Part shown: positions 1-14,190 of the stretch, one piece after another
How positions within the stretch are numbered: position 1 is the stretch's first letter
Layout: each line of letters opens with the position of its first letter
Assembly: GCA_036971475.1 (NCBI GenBank)
Contig: JBAIZL010000001.1
Location: 285,092,925 to 285,156,924, forward strand
Direction of reading: 5' to 3'
DNA length: 64,000 nucleotides
From: Prosapia bicincta
Lineage: Eukaryota > Arthropoda > Insecta > Hemiptera > Cercopidae
The notes under the pieces: generated by a model
What the model saw: the letters and a program-made list of their open reading frames with translations, nothing else
Database searches by the model: none
What the model was told of the DNA's origin: nothing
Translations under genes and position numbers: made by a program

Positions 1-1044
1 ATAAATCTCTTTCATAATTGTTTGTTTGTAGAACAAGTTTTCTCGTTACAATAAATTCCCCTTCCGAAAACAAAGAGACAGTCGAGATAAATGGCAAAAG
101 GGGGGGGGAATGCTTGCCCATTATCCTAACTAATTTAAAACTATGTTTATATCCAAACTATTTCAATCGATAAAGCTATCCTGACAACTGGGGGAAGGGG
201 GAGGGTGTCACGTAATAAGCGAATGTAGGGAAGCCTTTATTGCATCGTATATTAAAAGAAATCTCCCTACGGTCAAAGGAACGTCCTGAGGACACGTTGA
301 GTTTATATCTGGGATTTAAAAACTAAAACGTAACAATGAAATAAATGTCGTTTTTATATAAATAAACGAAATTAGATTTGTATTAAATATGTGAAAATGT
401 GTTAAAATTATCTTTCCACATTGTTTATTCAGAGACCTTTATAATACTGTCTGTAAATGCAAAGGAGTTGTTATAATTATATACTAGGAGCCCAGGCTAA
501 CGTGAATTATTTATTTCCTCACGTACGCTTTCACAACAAAATCATCATCAGTGAGCATACAACATAAATTATAAACTACACAAGACATCAAGACAAAAAG
601 AATACTGACGAGGATTCCCGAAAACTCCAGACAAGACTCCTACGCCTGCCATAACGCTGTACTCGTAGCATGACGCTTTGGGCACTAGTTGTTTTACTGT
701 AAGTCACTGGCCGTAGAATAAGTATAGTAATTACGAATTCTAATATTTTTTAAATTAGTTAAATTCTATTTCAAATAAGTCTTTTTGTTCTTGCTTAGAT
801 GTAGATATCTCAGTTTATGAAATTAGTAAGTAATAAGTCAAATACTATTTCATTTAACCTACTTTTAGTAGGAATGTGTAGTGAATTAAAGTTTGCCTTG
901 ATAAAAGATTACTTGCTTCTTTCAAGAGCAGACGTAGCTATAATAAAATTTGACATTATAATGATATCATTAGGAATTCAATTTATATTTATTCTTTAAC
1001 AATATAATTTTCAAGCGATTCTAAAACATATTAAAATTGCCAAA
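1..1044. other. Upstream noncoding region, possible 5' UTR/LTR remnant of gypsy element
   Basis: AT-rich sequence with no reading frame I can assign. It lies directly 5' of the gag start, so part of it may be the untranslated leader or a decayed 5' LTR of the gypsy element. I compared it by eye with the region after env and saw no matching terminal repeat, and I could not identify a tRNA primer-binding site. A splice-donor-like ACTGTAAGT lies near 697-705, which would suit a spliced env transcript, but this is weak. Confidence 0.3.
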
Positions 1045-1873
1045 ATGACAACTCCAACTACATCAACAACACACGTATCAGAGACAATCAAATTAGACAA
1101 TTTATTTAACATGATACCGAAATTCGATGGCAATCGATTCACTTTTTATGATTTTCTTGACAACTGCGACCTTGCACATTCATTGGCACAAGACAGCAAT
1201 AAAAACATTTTACTTACATTTATTAAAAGTAAAATTTCAGGACATGCTAGAACACATCTAGAAAACTATTTAGTTACTAACTAACAGCCTCGATACTTAT
1301 CTAACGTCAATTGAACGGCAAGCTAATGTCAAACTATTACGAACGCAAGCACTTAATATTTTTCTTACTGGTTTGAGTAAAGATTTAAATATAATTGTAA
1401 AAGCTCAGAAACCACAATCTCTTGAAGATGCTATCAGTTTAGCACAAGCAGAGGAACGCGAACAAAAAGCTAGACGGGATATTGATTCTCATTTTTCCCG
1501 ACAAGTTAATCATAATCGAAAGAATTATAAACCTTTTAATAGACCTAGGCACTATTCAAATACTTCTAACCCATTTTCTGATCAACTAAAGCCAAATAAA
1601 TATTTTGAAACACAAAATGTGTTTGCAAGACACAGAACGCATATGGTTACACCCTCTACAAATAGTTCAATACCAAAACACTGCAAATATTGTAATAATT
1701 TGGGACATACTATAGAGGAATGTCGTAAGCGAATATTCCGCAAACAACAACATCAAAAGAATGTTTCAACACGATTTCAACAACCTCCGATACATTTACA
1801 AAAATCATCTCCTTTCTTTAACAAACATAACGAGTCAAAAAACGTGTATGTTTTCCAAGTTACTGTCGGATAA
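1045..1873 (+). pseudogene. gag: gag remnant (gypsy/errantivirus nucleocapsid)
   Basis: This would encode the structural Gag polyprotein that packages element RNA. The first open part (1045-1284) starts with ATG and reads a Gag-like N-terminus. A frame break follows near 1285-1372, and the second part (1373-1873, 166 codons) contains a lysine/arginine-rich stretch and one CCHC zinc knuckle. In that part the knuckle residues are C104, C107, H112 and C117 (C-X2-C-X4-H-X4-C), the standard RNA-binding form. The Gag is much shorter than usual, so internal loss is likely as well as the frameshift. The start is chosen because it is the first ATG in frame with recognisable Gag sequence. The downstream pol fragment begins within about 80 bp. 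Confidence 0.82.
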
Positions 1874-1939
1874 CCAAATACTTAAAATTACCCAATTCCA
1901 GAAACTTTAAAAGATATCCAAGCATGTTTAGGTCTTTGT

Positions 1940-3990
1940 ACTTTAGGTCTTGTATTATAGACGATTTATAAAAGATTTTGCTTTAAAAGCAAAACCGTTG
2001 ACAGAATTAACAAAGAAAAATGTACAATTTAGCTGGACAGATGAACAACAATTAGCTTTTGAAACATTAAAACATGAATTAACAAGATTAATTTCCAGAG
2101 TTTAATAAACCATTTATTTTAACAACAGACCCTTATTCATTCGCAATATCTAAAATATTATCTCAAGGTGAATTGCCAAATGATTTACCAGTAGCGAACT
2201 CTGAATGCATCTCGAACTCTGAATGCAGCTGAAGGAAATTATTACGCAATAGAAAAAAAACTTTTAGCAATAACATGGGCAACAAAATATTTTCGGCCTT
2301 ATCTTTATTGCAAAAAATTTATAATAATAAAGGATCATAAACCACTAACTTATCTCTTCAGTGTTAAAGATAATGGCTCTCCCTTGTGAAATTTCGATTA
2401 AAGTTAGAAAAATACTATTACGAAATTAAATATAAACCAGAAAAACACAATACGAATGCCCATGCTTTAAGTAGAATAATACCCAAAGATGACGGAAAAT
2501 CCGAAAATTCTGAAAAAATACGAAACATGAATACAACACATTCATCAAATGAGTATGATACTTTTTTACAAATTTATCAATCTAAAGTAATAATTAAATA
2601 CAACATTATAGAAACAAATGAAAACATTTTAAATTGTATAAACAACACAATTGGGCTAACTCTTTCAACAGATTTACAAATTCCAGCAAACACTACGATT
2701 TATCAAATAGTTCAAAGATAAAACACAGTATTCAGATTTATTTTATACCTTACTCACTTTAAAAATATTTTAATTAAAAAAGGAATTAATGCTATTACTT
2801 TATCACAACTTGAACAAGAAGATAAATTATTTAGCCTAAAATACATGCAATGTTGAGATACATTTTTCAAAATTGTGACATCAAAGTTTACATATGTAAT
2901 AGTAACCAAATAATTCTAAAATCAGAAGATATGTAAACATTTTTTAAAGAATTTCATTCATCGCCTCATAGCGGTCATTTCGGATCGCACAAGACTTATA
3001 AAAAACTTAAGCAATATTATTATTGGCCTAATATGAATCACGACGTACGCATTTTCGTACAAACATGTCCGTCATGTTAACAAAACAAATTGGTACAAAA
3101 GGAAAAAAACAACCAATGATAATAACTGATACGGCAGAACAAAGTTTTCAAAAAATTGCATTACACATCGTCGGACCTCTTACAATAACAGAATCAGGCA
3201 ATAAATATTTACTTACAATTCAAGATAATCTTACAAAATTTTGACAAGCTTTCCCAATGCCAAAAAAAGAAGCAGAAACTGTAACCTAACATTAGTAAAT
3301 AATTTTATATACAAATTTTTGTTACCACAACATATCTTACCTACCAAGGAACGAACTTCACATCTAATCTATTTAAAACAATTGTAAAACTGATTTAAAT
3401 TAAAACATATACAAACAACAGCTTATCATCCTCAATCAAACGGCGTTCTAGAACTTACTCATCATACATCTACGTCATTATACCAACAACAAACAGACAG
3501 ATTGGGACCAATGGATTCCTATAGAAATTTTCGCATATAATACAACACCACATTCTGTACGAAATATACACCACATGAACGTGTTTTTGGATTTTCACCA
3601 ATACTACCAACATCTATAACACAATCTCCAGAATTTCGTGACACATATGACGCTACATATTTGATTTAAAACTAAAATTAAATAGTTCATATCAGATAGC
3701 AAGAGAAAATACTAAGAAAGCAAAACGTAGTAGTAAACAATATTATGATAAAAATACACACACTATAGATTATAAAATTGGCGATTACGTTTATTTAAAA
3801 AATGAAATTTCACAACCATCTACTTCCAAGAAGTTAACTTCTCAATATACAGGACCTTATAAAATATTATTGAAGAAATATTATAATTAATTCACCTGTC
3901 AATGTAACATTGAAATATAAAAGACGATATTTAATAGTACACAAAAATAGAATTAAACTTGCATATGTTCCAGGATACACTGGAACTTTT
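1940..3990 (+). pseudogene. pol: pol remnant: RT thumb, RNase H, integrase
   Basis: This region would encode the polymerase and integration enzymes. From about 1950 it reads the RT thumb, then RNase H with its first aspartate (TTD near 2127) and a YYAIEKK segment near 2236. The RT-integrase linker (KPEKHNTNAHALSRI-like) follows near 2440. Integrase has the N-terminal zinc region (FHSSPHSGH and TCPSC, about 2950-3078) and a catalytic core around 3150-3560. The core reads HIVGP where the family has DIVGP, so the first catalytic Asp is replaced by His (about 3164-3166). In-frame stops include TAA at about 3078 and TGA at about 3242. An 18-bp tandem duplication lies at 2195-2230. Protease and the RT palm with its YxDD motif are absent. 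The enzyme cannot be active. Confidence 0.85.
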
Positions 3991-5792
3991 ACTTCGTAAA
4001 AGCAGATATTGATACTGATTGCAATGGATGTTATACCATTACTCTTTTGGACAAATCATCAGGTATATACTATGAAAACATAGGTAAAATAAAATTTTAC
4101 ACACACACTTGGAAATTAATAACTTATCTTAATGTAACATCATTAGAAAATAAACTTCACAGTTTTGAATATTTTCTTCATTAAACAGGACAACTTTGTC
4201 AAGAACCATTATTATACCAACAAACAACTTGTACAACATCATTTAATATTTTAATACAATTACAATCAACCATAATAGAACAAGATGCTATCTTCAAAAA
4301 TTTAGTAGGACATACGACTGGTTATAGACAAAAACGAAGATTACTCAACGCAATAGGAAAGATATTTAAGGTCATGATAGGAACATTAGATTCAGATGAC
4401 GCAGAATATTATAATGACGCATCACTACAAAAAGATGAACATGATATCAGCGAACTATTAAAAGCACAATCTCACATAGTACAATAAACTATTTCAAATT
4501 TAAATAATACCTTTACAAGTTTACATGAAACAGAAAAAAAACATTGAATGACAATATAAAAATAATACAAACACTAATGAAAACAACAAATGTCACACTA
4601 CAAACACAATATTTACAACAAAAAGTTGAAGATCACATCACTTTACTCTTACTAATATTTACTGAAATAAATGGTGAATTTTCAAATCTTATAAAATCTA
4701 TATTATTTGCAAAACAACAAATACTTCACCCTTTTATATTGACACCTCAAAAATTAATGTATGATATACTTCACACAAAACCTTATTTACCTAGAGGTAC
4801 ATCATATCCATTATAACTCTATAAACAATATGCTTATGAATTTATAGATTTATTATCATTATCTGTATATTATATAGATTCTAAATTAATATTTGTGATT
4901 TATGTTCCAGTAACAGATAATGGAGTATTATCTTTATATCGTGTAATACCTTTACCAATTGTAAGTGATAGACCTACTAATAGTTATATGTTCATTAAAC
5001 CCAGCACATAATATTTGGCTATCAGCAGCAATAAATTAATCTATTCTCCTATAAATTCAATTGAAAATTGTTAAAGAATTTTAAATAACACCTATATATA
5101 TTCACGAATAACACCCTCATTCAACACATATGCTCAACGACATTGTGAAAGTGAATTATTCTTAAGTCCTCAAACAGTACCAAAAACATGTGGTGTTAGA
5201 ATTACTAATTTTATAGAAGCTGAAATTTAGCATAAATGTAGTAATATTAATCAATGGTTATATGTTATCAGTCATGTAAGTCACATTACAATAGATTGTA
5301 ACAAAGATGGATTATATGATATTCAAATAAGTGGAACAGGATTTTTAACTCTCAAATCACATTGCAAAGCTTATAACTTTATTACCAAGCTCAGAATCAA
5401 GTAGTTCAATCAATTCTTTTATACCAGATCTTGATTTAACAACAATGGAAAATGATAATAACAAACTGAAAAATCCTTCCATTGACTTCTATTGACATCC
5501 TATACATATCCCAGTTACAAACTTAGATGATTTTAAAGTTACAAGATATAAAATAGATCAAATTGCAAGCTTAGCTGATCAAATAGAACATAAAACAAGT
5601 GGAATGTATAAACTACAAACTCATGATATACTAATGAATTTTATTATTATAGTAAGGATTTGTATAGGCTTATATCTCACTATCAAATGTGTATACAGTA
5701 TTGTATACAGAGGTCAACGAACTAGTATAATTTATAATTCCACAATCGATGTTTCCACAGAAACTGAAGCAAAGCTTATGCAAGACGACTGA
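3991..5792 (+). pseudogene. env: env remnant (errantivirus fusion-type envelope)
   Basis: This would encode the membrane fusion glycoprotein found in insect errantiviruses, related to the baculovirus F-protein family. I read a typical N-terminal part from about 4010 in several frames. A basic RQKRR cleavage-like motif lies at about 4329-4343, followed by a hydrophobic/glycine-containing stretch and an acidic LDSDDAEYY segment, both characteristic of this envelope family. Two longer open pieces survive at 4544-4816 and 5604-5792. The last one holds a hydrophobic segment of about 20 residues near 5635-5705, consistent with the C-terminal transmembrane anchor, followed by a short cytoplasmic tail ending at 5792. 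Many stops interrupt the gene. It is a fossil and is described only as such. Confidence 0.75.
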
Positions 5793-7165
5793 CAAAAATT
5801 AGACAAGAACTGAATAAGAACTTAGCAAAGACTTAACAAGAACTGGCGAGATTTTGACAAGAACTAGCCTAGGAAAAACTAGACGAAAAATAGACAAGAA
5901 CTGGCTTTCCGCTTGCTAGGTGTATATATAACTTATTCAGTTTACTTGTACATTGATCAATAATGATTACATCAAATGTTCTAGAATAAGGCTACGTGTT
6001 ACATGGAAAATAACTAACGATTACGTGTTTAAATCAGTTAATAGAAAGTTCCACCGGAAATGACAAACATTGAATAATTATTTGAGTATGACTTTGAGTT
6101 ACTTTTGTAGCCTGAATCATTTGAAAAACAAAACGTAATACAGAGAATTATTCTAGTGCCATTTACAATATAAGAAATTAATAAATTATATAGTATCATA
6201 TTACATACATAATACATATTATGTGAGTTCATAACACTATCAAGTATTAAAGAAGACATTTAAAACATTACACAAAAATTATTAAGAGTAAAGAGCTTTA
6301 ATTTTTTTTTTATAAATTACTCTATAGTTTTAGTGAAAAATTGGTATATTAATAAAATAATTTTAACTATTAGACCAAATATTAAATTACAGAGACAATT
6401 ATTGAAAATCAAATTAGTTTCATATTTTATCCGATGTTTCAACCTGCTTAGTCTAACTTGATGCTTTTATAAAGCAAAAACATATTAACAGATAATTTGT
6501 AAAAATGGATTATTGGTCGACTTATCTGTGGATCATTTGCACATGAATATAAATATTCGACTTTTAAGACTTGCAACTTTTGAGTTAAACAACTTCACCC
6601 TTTCTTAATTTTTTGGATAAAAAAAATACTTAAATTTGTTTTTAATTCGGACAACGAGTCTTGTTCTTGACTCACAGCATTGACAAATGCACTGATCTAG
6701 TGAAAAACATCTGTTGAAAAACATCAGTAAATAGTGGTTTGTTTCTAAGTGCTATCACTAAATATATATCTATATATTCGATTTGATTTTCCTCTTGGTT
6801 TTGAAGAAAATTCATTTTTATTCCTTCAGATACTAGTTATAAAATAAAAACGAGGTATACCAGGTATAAAAACGAGTTATATTATTTTGAGGACAAGTGC
6901 TAACGTATTGACATACTAATCAAGTTATGTCATTTTCCTTCCAATTCAAAGGTCTACCCCATCCATGATTCTGGTAGAGCCAGCACCAGTCCCTATAACT
7001 TGTCTCTTTGTGTTAGGTTCAGGTGAGCATTATTATACCGCTAAGGGTCTACCCTGTCCATTCTCTCCCTCTTTCTATAAGGGTCTCTAAATAAAAACGT
7101 ATCTCCCTCTCCGGTAGAGAGTGGGGAGGGTTCAGACGTGTGTCAATGGACATATGGCACATTTA
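5793..7165. other. Noncoding region 3' of env, possible LTR remnant then unique sequence
   Basis: Immediately after env comes a run of short imperfect repeats around 'acaagaact' (about 5797-5905). A TATA-like GTATATATAAC follows near 5920, with TTATTCAGTTT downstream resembling an insect initiator. This could be the U3/R part of a 3' LTR, but I found no matching 5' copy. From about 6300 to 7165 I see only AT-rich unique sequence; a short 'ggtctaccc(c/t)(a/g)tcca' phrase occurs twice (about 6950 and 7047). Confidence 0.3.
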
Positions 7166-9935
7166 TTTCCCTATATCTCATTCCAGGGTATTTTATGTTT
7201 CTACTTTACTACAGCATATTACTTAAAGTTCACCCCATTACTCATAACAGGGTATTCAGTGTTTCTACATGAATGCAATCTATTATTCACTATCCTTCCC
7301 GTAACCCGAGGCAGGATATTTTAGGTTTCCACATTAGTTCAATATATATTTCACAGTCGTTTCCATTTCCCATACCAGGGTTTTTCATGTTCCTACTCTA
7401 ATACAATCTATTATTCACAGACCATTCTATGTAACATAGCCTACTATTTTATATGTCTTCATAAATGCAATCTATTATTCACAGACTATTATATGTCCCA
7501 TAGGCTAATATTTTATGTGTCTACATAAATACAATCTATTATTCATAGACCATTCCATGTCCCAAAGCCTAGTATTTTATGTGTCTACTTAAATACCATC
7601 AATTAATCACAGACTATTCTATATCTCATAGGCTAATATTTTATGTGTCTACATAAATACAATCTATTATTCACAATCCTTCCCAAATCCAATAGCCTAA
7701 TATTTTAAGTTTCTATATTATTACAATCTATTATTCATAGACTATTCCATGTCCCATAGCCTAGTATTTTATGTATCTATATTAATACAATCTATTATTC
7801 ACAGACGATATTATGTCCAATTGCCTAATATTTTATGTGTCTACATAAATACAATCTATTATTCACAGACCATTCCATGTCCCAAAGCCTAGTATTTTAT
7901 GTGTCTACATAAATACAATCTATTATTCACAGACTATTCTATGTCCCATAGGCTAATATTTTACGTGTCTACATAAATACAATCTATTATTCACAGACCA
8001 TTCCATGTTCCAAAGCCTACTATTTTATATGTCTACATAAATACAATCTATTATTCACAATCCTTCCCAAATCCCATAGCCTAGTATTTTATGTATCTAT
8101 ATTAATACAATCTATTATTCACAGACTATTCTATGTATCATAGGCTTATATTTTACGTGTCTACAGAAATACAATCTATTATTCACAGACCATTCCACGT
8201 CCCAAAGCCTAGTATTTTATGTGTCTACATAAATACAATCTATTATTCACAGACCATTCCATGTCCCAAAGCCTAGTATTTTATGTGTCTACATAAATAC
8301 AATCTATTATTCACAGACTATTCTATGTCCCATAGGCTAATATTTTACGTGTCTACATAAATACAATCTATTATTCACAGACCATTCCATGTTCCAAAGC
8401 CTACTATTTTATATGTCTACATAAATACAATCTATTATTCACAATCCTTCCCAAATCCCATAGCCTAGTATTTTATGTATCTATATTAATACAATCTATT
8501 ATTCACAGACTATTCTATGTCCCATAGGCTAATATTTTACGTGTCTACAGAAATACAATCTATTATTCACAGACCATTCCACGTCCCAAAGCCTAGTATT
8601 TTATGTGTCTACATAAATACAATCTATTATTCACAGACCATTCCATGTTCCATAGCCTACTATTTTATATGTCTACATAAATACAATCTATTATTCACAA
8701 TCCTTCCCAAATCCCATAGCCTAGTATTTTATGTATCTATATTAATACAATCTATTATTCACAGACTATTCTATGTCCCATAGGCTAATATTTTACGTGT
8801 CTACAGAAATACAATCTATTATTCACAGACCATTCCACGTCCCAAAGCCTAGTATTTTATGTGTCTACGTAAATACAATCTATTATTCACAGACCATTCC
8901 ATGTTCCATAGCCTACTATTTTATATGTCTACATAAATACAATCTATTATTCACAATCCTTCCCAAATCCCATAGCCTAGTATTTTATGTATCTATATTA
9001 ATACAATCTATTATTCACAGACTATTCTATGTCCCATAGGCTAATATTTTACGTGTCTACAGAAATACAATCTATTATTCACAGACCATTCCACGTCCCA
9101 AAGCCTAGTATTTTATGTGTCTACATAAATACAATCTATTATTCACAATCCTTCCCAAATCCCATAGCCTAATATTTAAGGTTTCTATATTATTGCAATC
9201 TAATATTCACAGACCATTATATGTCCCTTAACCTAATATTTTAAGTTTCTATATTATTACAATCTAATTTTCACAGACCATTCTATGTAACATAGCCTAA
9301 TATTTTATATGTCTTCATAAATACAATCTATTATTCACAGACCATTCCACGTCCCAAAGCCTAGTATTTTATGTGTCTACATAAATACAATCTATTATTC
9401 ACAATCCTTCCCAAATCCCATAGCCTAATATTTAAGGTTTCTATATTATTGCAATCTAATATTCACAGACCATTATATGTCCCTTAGCCTAATATTTTAA
9501 GTTTCTATATTATTACAATCTAATTTTCACAGACCATTCTATGTAACATAGCCTAATATTTTATATGTCTTCATAAATACAATCTATTAATCACAGTCCA
9601 TTCCATATCCCATAGCCTAGTATTTTATGTGTCTATATTATTACAATGTATTATTCACAGACGATATTATGTCCCATTGCCTAGTATTTTAAGTGTCTAC
9701 ATAAATACAATCTTTTATTCACAGACCATTCTATGACCCATACCCCAATATTTTATGTGTCTATATAAATACAATCTATTATTCACAGACGATTATACGT
9801 CCCACAGCCTAATATTTTAAGTGTCTACATAAATACAATCTATTATTCACAGTCCAAACTATGTCCCATAGCCTAATATCTTATGTGTCTATATTAATTT
9901 AATCTATTATTCACAGACGTTTTCATGTCCTCAGG
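7166..9935. repeat. 64-bp tandem minisatellite with 256-bp higher-order period
   Basis: About 43 tandem copies of a 64-bp unit whose core is 'aatacaatctattattcac' plus 'tattttatgtgtctac'. Outer copies are degenerate; the centre (about 7900-9150) is the most uniform. Four monomer variants recur in fixed order: 'cagactattctatgt', 'cagaccattccacgt', 'cagaccattccatgt' and 'caatccttcccaaat'. This makes a 256-bp higher-order unit, seen as near-identical blocks starting at 8517, 8773 and 9029. A related variant block at 8131 is 384 bp (six monomers) upstream of the 8515 block. Open frames inside the array arise from the repeat and are not genes. Confidence 0.95.
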
Positions 9936-10964
9936 TTACATTAGTTTAAACTTACTAATCAACTTTAAATACGGCGAAGGGATTTTGCTTTCTTTATTAA
10001 TATAGTGTAATTATTTTCTGTTTATTATCTAATTCATATTAGGCCTACTTTTGCGACTTTCCATCACCAATGGAAACTAACCCAACACTGCAATAATTGT
10101 TCACTCAATGACTACATGTGGCACTAAATAGGTAAACACATTTAACAGGAGGGTGGGACATTTTGTGGTTACTAGCCAATTGCTTTTGAAACGTGCAGCA
10201 ATAATCCAATTACAATGTATTACTTTTTAATTCGGTTACTAAAACGTAACCCACCTTCTTCAAACTTAGTATTAACATTACAAAATGCGTGAAATAATTT
10301 ATCATATCAAATACATGACAACATATTTTCTATAATAGTCGAAATACTTGAAAACCAATGTATACAAGAAATAAAAACGGCAATAATAAAAGTGTTCATG
10401 AGGTAAAAACAGTTTAGTAATAAATACTGTGGATAAAACATTCAATAAAATTCAAGATAAAATATATACTTGAGTAGATTTTTTTACCTTTTCGTACATT
10501 AAAATATTTCTCTTTGTTGAGTACGTGCTTAAACATTTTACAATAATTATAAGGTCATACAAGTAGAATGGGTGACTCGTTTTCACTTCAGAAGTTTCAC
10601 TGAACCTCATCGTCAGACAACTCAATAGCTTTACGCAACCAATACAGTATTAAACTATCTTTGTGCAACAATTTCTGTTTTCTTCCTCAAAGTTCTACCT
10701 ATTTTAAATACATAAGGTTACTTTATCTCTTTATCGTAGCAAAATATATTTTTCACAAGTGAAATTATAAATTTTCATTTACATTATTCATACATATTTT
10801 CAAAAATTATTAAAATCAGGAGATTTTAATCTTTAAGCGCCCCCCCTCCAAATTATTTCAAGAGACTTGGACATATTAAAAAAAAAAGTAAAAGATGTCT
10901 GTGGCAAATATTGAGGAATTACCAAAGAAGATTAAGTTCATTTTATTCAGTTCCTTCTATTATC
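9936..10964. other. No gene seen
   Basis: AT-rich unique sequence. No open frame, RNA gene or recognisable element remnant was found. There is a short homopolymer C/A patch near 10841-10890. Confidence 0.5.
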
Positions 10965-11370
10965 TCACACTTTCTCTCTATATATATCTTTCATATTTAT
11001 GCTCCAATTTTCAATTGCTAATAAAATATTTTTATTCAATCCCTTCTAGTTCAAAAACATTGTTTTAACTTGTAGTGGATAATATTTGGAAATAATAGTT
11101 TTTTTAAAATAATAAGGAATTAGTTAAATTTAATAATGAATGTTTTTAGTTTTAATTTTAGAAATACACTTCACAAAAGGGGCAAGGTATGCAATATGAT
11201 TATTCGTCCCATTTGCCTTAAAATATGTGATAAGATGATTTCATAAAACAGCTGTTATAACGCATAGGCTATTTTACTTTATTTATATTAATTGTAATCA
11301 TTTAATTTAAAAAATTACAATAAAACATTTTATTGTTGAATTCAGTAGGAATTGGCTTAAAATATTTTTG
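10965..11370 (+). repeat. Unidentified dispersed repeat, copy 1
   Basis: It shares ordered blocks with 57060-57500: a CT-rich then TA-rich start, 'tcaattgctaataaaatatttt', 'aacttgtagtggata', 'cttcacaaaaggggcaaggtatg', 'gatgatttcataaaacagctg', and 'cataggctattttacttta'. The block order is the same and the spacing similar. I see no coding capacity. It could be a nonautonomous DNA element or a SINE-like family. Confidence 0.7.
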
Positions 11371-11634
11371 AATATATTACTTGCAATTGATTCGAGCGGG
11401 AAGGCATGTACAGTGGGTTTACAGTGATAAAGTTGTATTTTATTTGTCATATTTATTTCGACTTTATCGTAACATTCCAACTTTTAAACGGAAGGTGAAA
11501 GAAAAAACTAATTTTCTGAAAACCTATAATGAAATTGAAGATTTCACAAAAACAAACTCGATTTCACATGGGCAACTCGATTGGCATCATCGATGATACA
11601 ACAAGGCCGAACATGGTTAAGTGATGGAGTGGTG

Positions 11635-11880
<246 letters not shown>

Positions 11881-12060
11881 TGAATAGTTAATATCCAGAG
11901 TATATCTGTTCATTTTGCAGTGTAAAAAATCCCAGTTCCGACTCTTTTCGCTAAAATCTCGTCTCGCATTGAGGAGCTGAATTCAACAGTGTTGCAAATA
12001 ACTATTCATCATATTTTCCATTCGTGTAGGAACACGTATCAGGAATACATGTAGAAATAC

Positions 12061-13253
<1,193 letters not shown>

Positions 13254-14190
13254 CTACTTACTAGTTAACGCCCATCCTTGGCTGTTGAGCCATTTGGTGA
13301 CGAGCTGACCAGTAGAGACAAGCTGCCCAGTATACTTCTTCTTCTTGAATGGAATGGTCAAGTTCCGGGCATGCGGCGAGATGTTCTGCGTCCATTGAGT
13401 GTAGCTGCACAGTTGGCAATGTGGTGATGAGAGAACGCTGATGCGATTTAGATGGGCTGCCAGGTAATCATGGCCTGTTTTCATGCGGAATGGAGCAACA
13501 GCAACAGACTTCGGAAGATCGTTTCCAACAGTCCCAGCGGTGACGAGGCTTTCCTATTTTTTGCCAGATGCCTCTTGGGTTAAATTCTGTCGGACCCACT
13601 TTTCTGTTGCAGCACTTATTTGCAGTTTATAAGATTTTAGAGATAGTTGGCACCCAGATTGCTGGAGTGTAGTCCCTTTCCTTGCTAGTTTGTCAGCTCT
13701 TTCGTTTCCGCAAATGTTGACATGGCTGAGGATCCATTGAAGTTTGATAAGACATCCTTTTTGCCCGAATGTACTGTATGTAGAATTCGTCGGCACTCTA
13801 GTGTTCTTGGGCAATCTGTTTCTGTGTTATTTGATAGGTTATGGATAGCTGCCTGGGAATCAACCAAAAAGACTGTGTTTTTTAGGCTGGTTGATCTATT
13901 CTAGCTCCTTAGCCCCGGCCAAGTCTGCAGCAACTTCACCGTCGTAATTGCTGAGAGGTGTACCTACTTAGAGAAAACTAAATAGTCGACAAAAGTAGCC
14001 TGATCCTGCTTTTCCTGTTCGTGGTATCGAGGATCCATCGGTGTGCCATTTGTACCATTATGTGAAGCCATTTATTCAGAGGATAGTTTTCGGCTATGAT
14101 TTGATTTGCTGCTTTGATACCTAGTACATGAAACCGTTGCTCCCTCGAATCCAACCTAAAACTCATGACTCCCACCCGGGAGTCTTAGCG
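13254..14190 (-). pseudogene. Non-LTR retrotransposon ORF2 3' fragment with RNase H
   Basis: The - strand reads the C-terminal part of an I/R1/LOA-group ORF2. From upstream to downstream I see a linker piece ending in ENYPLNKWLH (13978-14175), a degraded RNase H start, NYDGE and VDSQAAIHNLSNNT (about 13800-13960), the RNase H signature LQWILSHVNICGNERADKLARKGT (about 13660-13740), and a C-terminal piece beginning KTGHDYLAAHLNRI (13254-13484) with closely spaced Cys residues. RNase H would remove the RNA strand during target-primed reverse transcription. At least three frame changes and the absence of endonuclease and RT domains show a 5'-truncated dead copy. The C-terminal arrangement matches that of the longer element at 40.6-44.1 kb, so the two are of the same broad group. 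Confidence 0.82.

Larger units (their letters stand above)
1045..5792 (+). mobile_element. Ty3/gypsy (errantivirus-type) endogenous retroelement, decayed
   Basis: Gag, pol and env remnants follow each other in canonical order on one strand: zinc-knuckle gag, RT thumb/RNase H, integrase, then an envelope with a basic cleavage-like motif and a C-terminal hydrophobic segment. This order with env is the hallmark of insect errantiviruses. All three genes carry stops and frameshifts. The protease and the RT fingers and palm are missing, because only about 70 bp separate the end of gag from RT-thumb sequence. No flanking LTR pair was seen, so the copy is old or recombined and cannot be autonomous. 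Confidence 0.9.

Noticed and set aside
5793..6010. 3' LTR of the gypsy element
   Set aside because: A TATA-like sequence is present, but no matching 5' copy, primer-binding site or polypurine tract was identified, so it is mentioned only as a possibility.
8517..9039. Two identical 88-codon frames in tandem
   Set aside because: They are products of the 256-bp higher-order repeat of the 64-bp array, without any gene signal.
13722..13904. + strand open frame over the non-LTR fragment
   Set aside because: It is the antisense of recognisable RNase H sequence; likewise the + strand frames at 41035-41280, 43012-43290 and 43316-43555.
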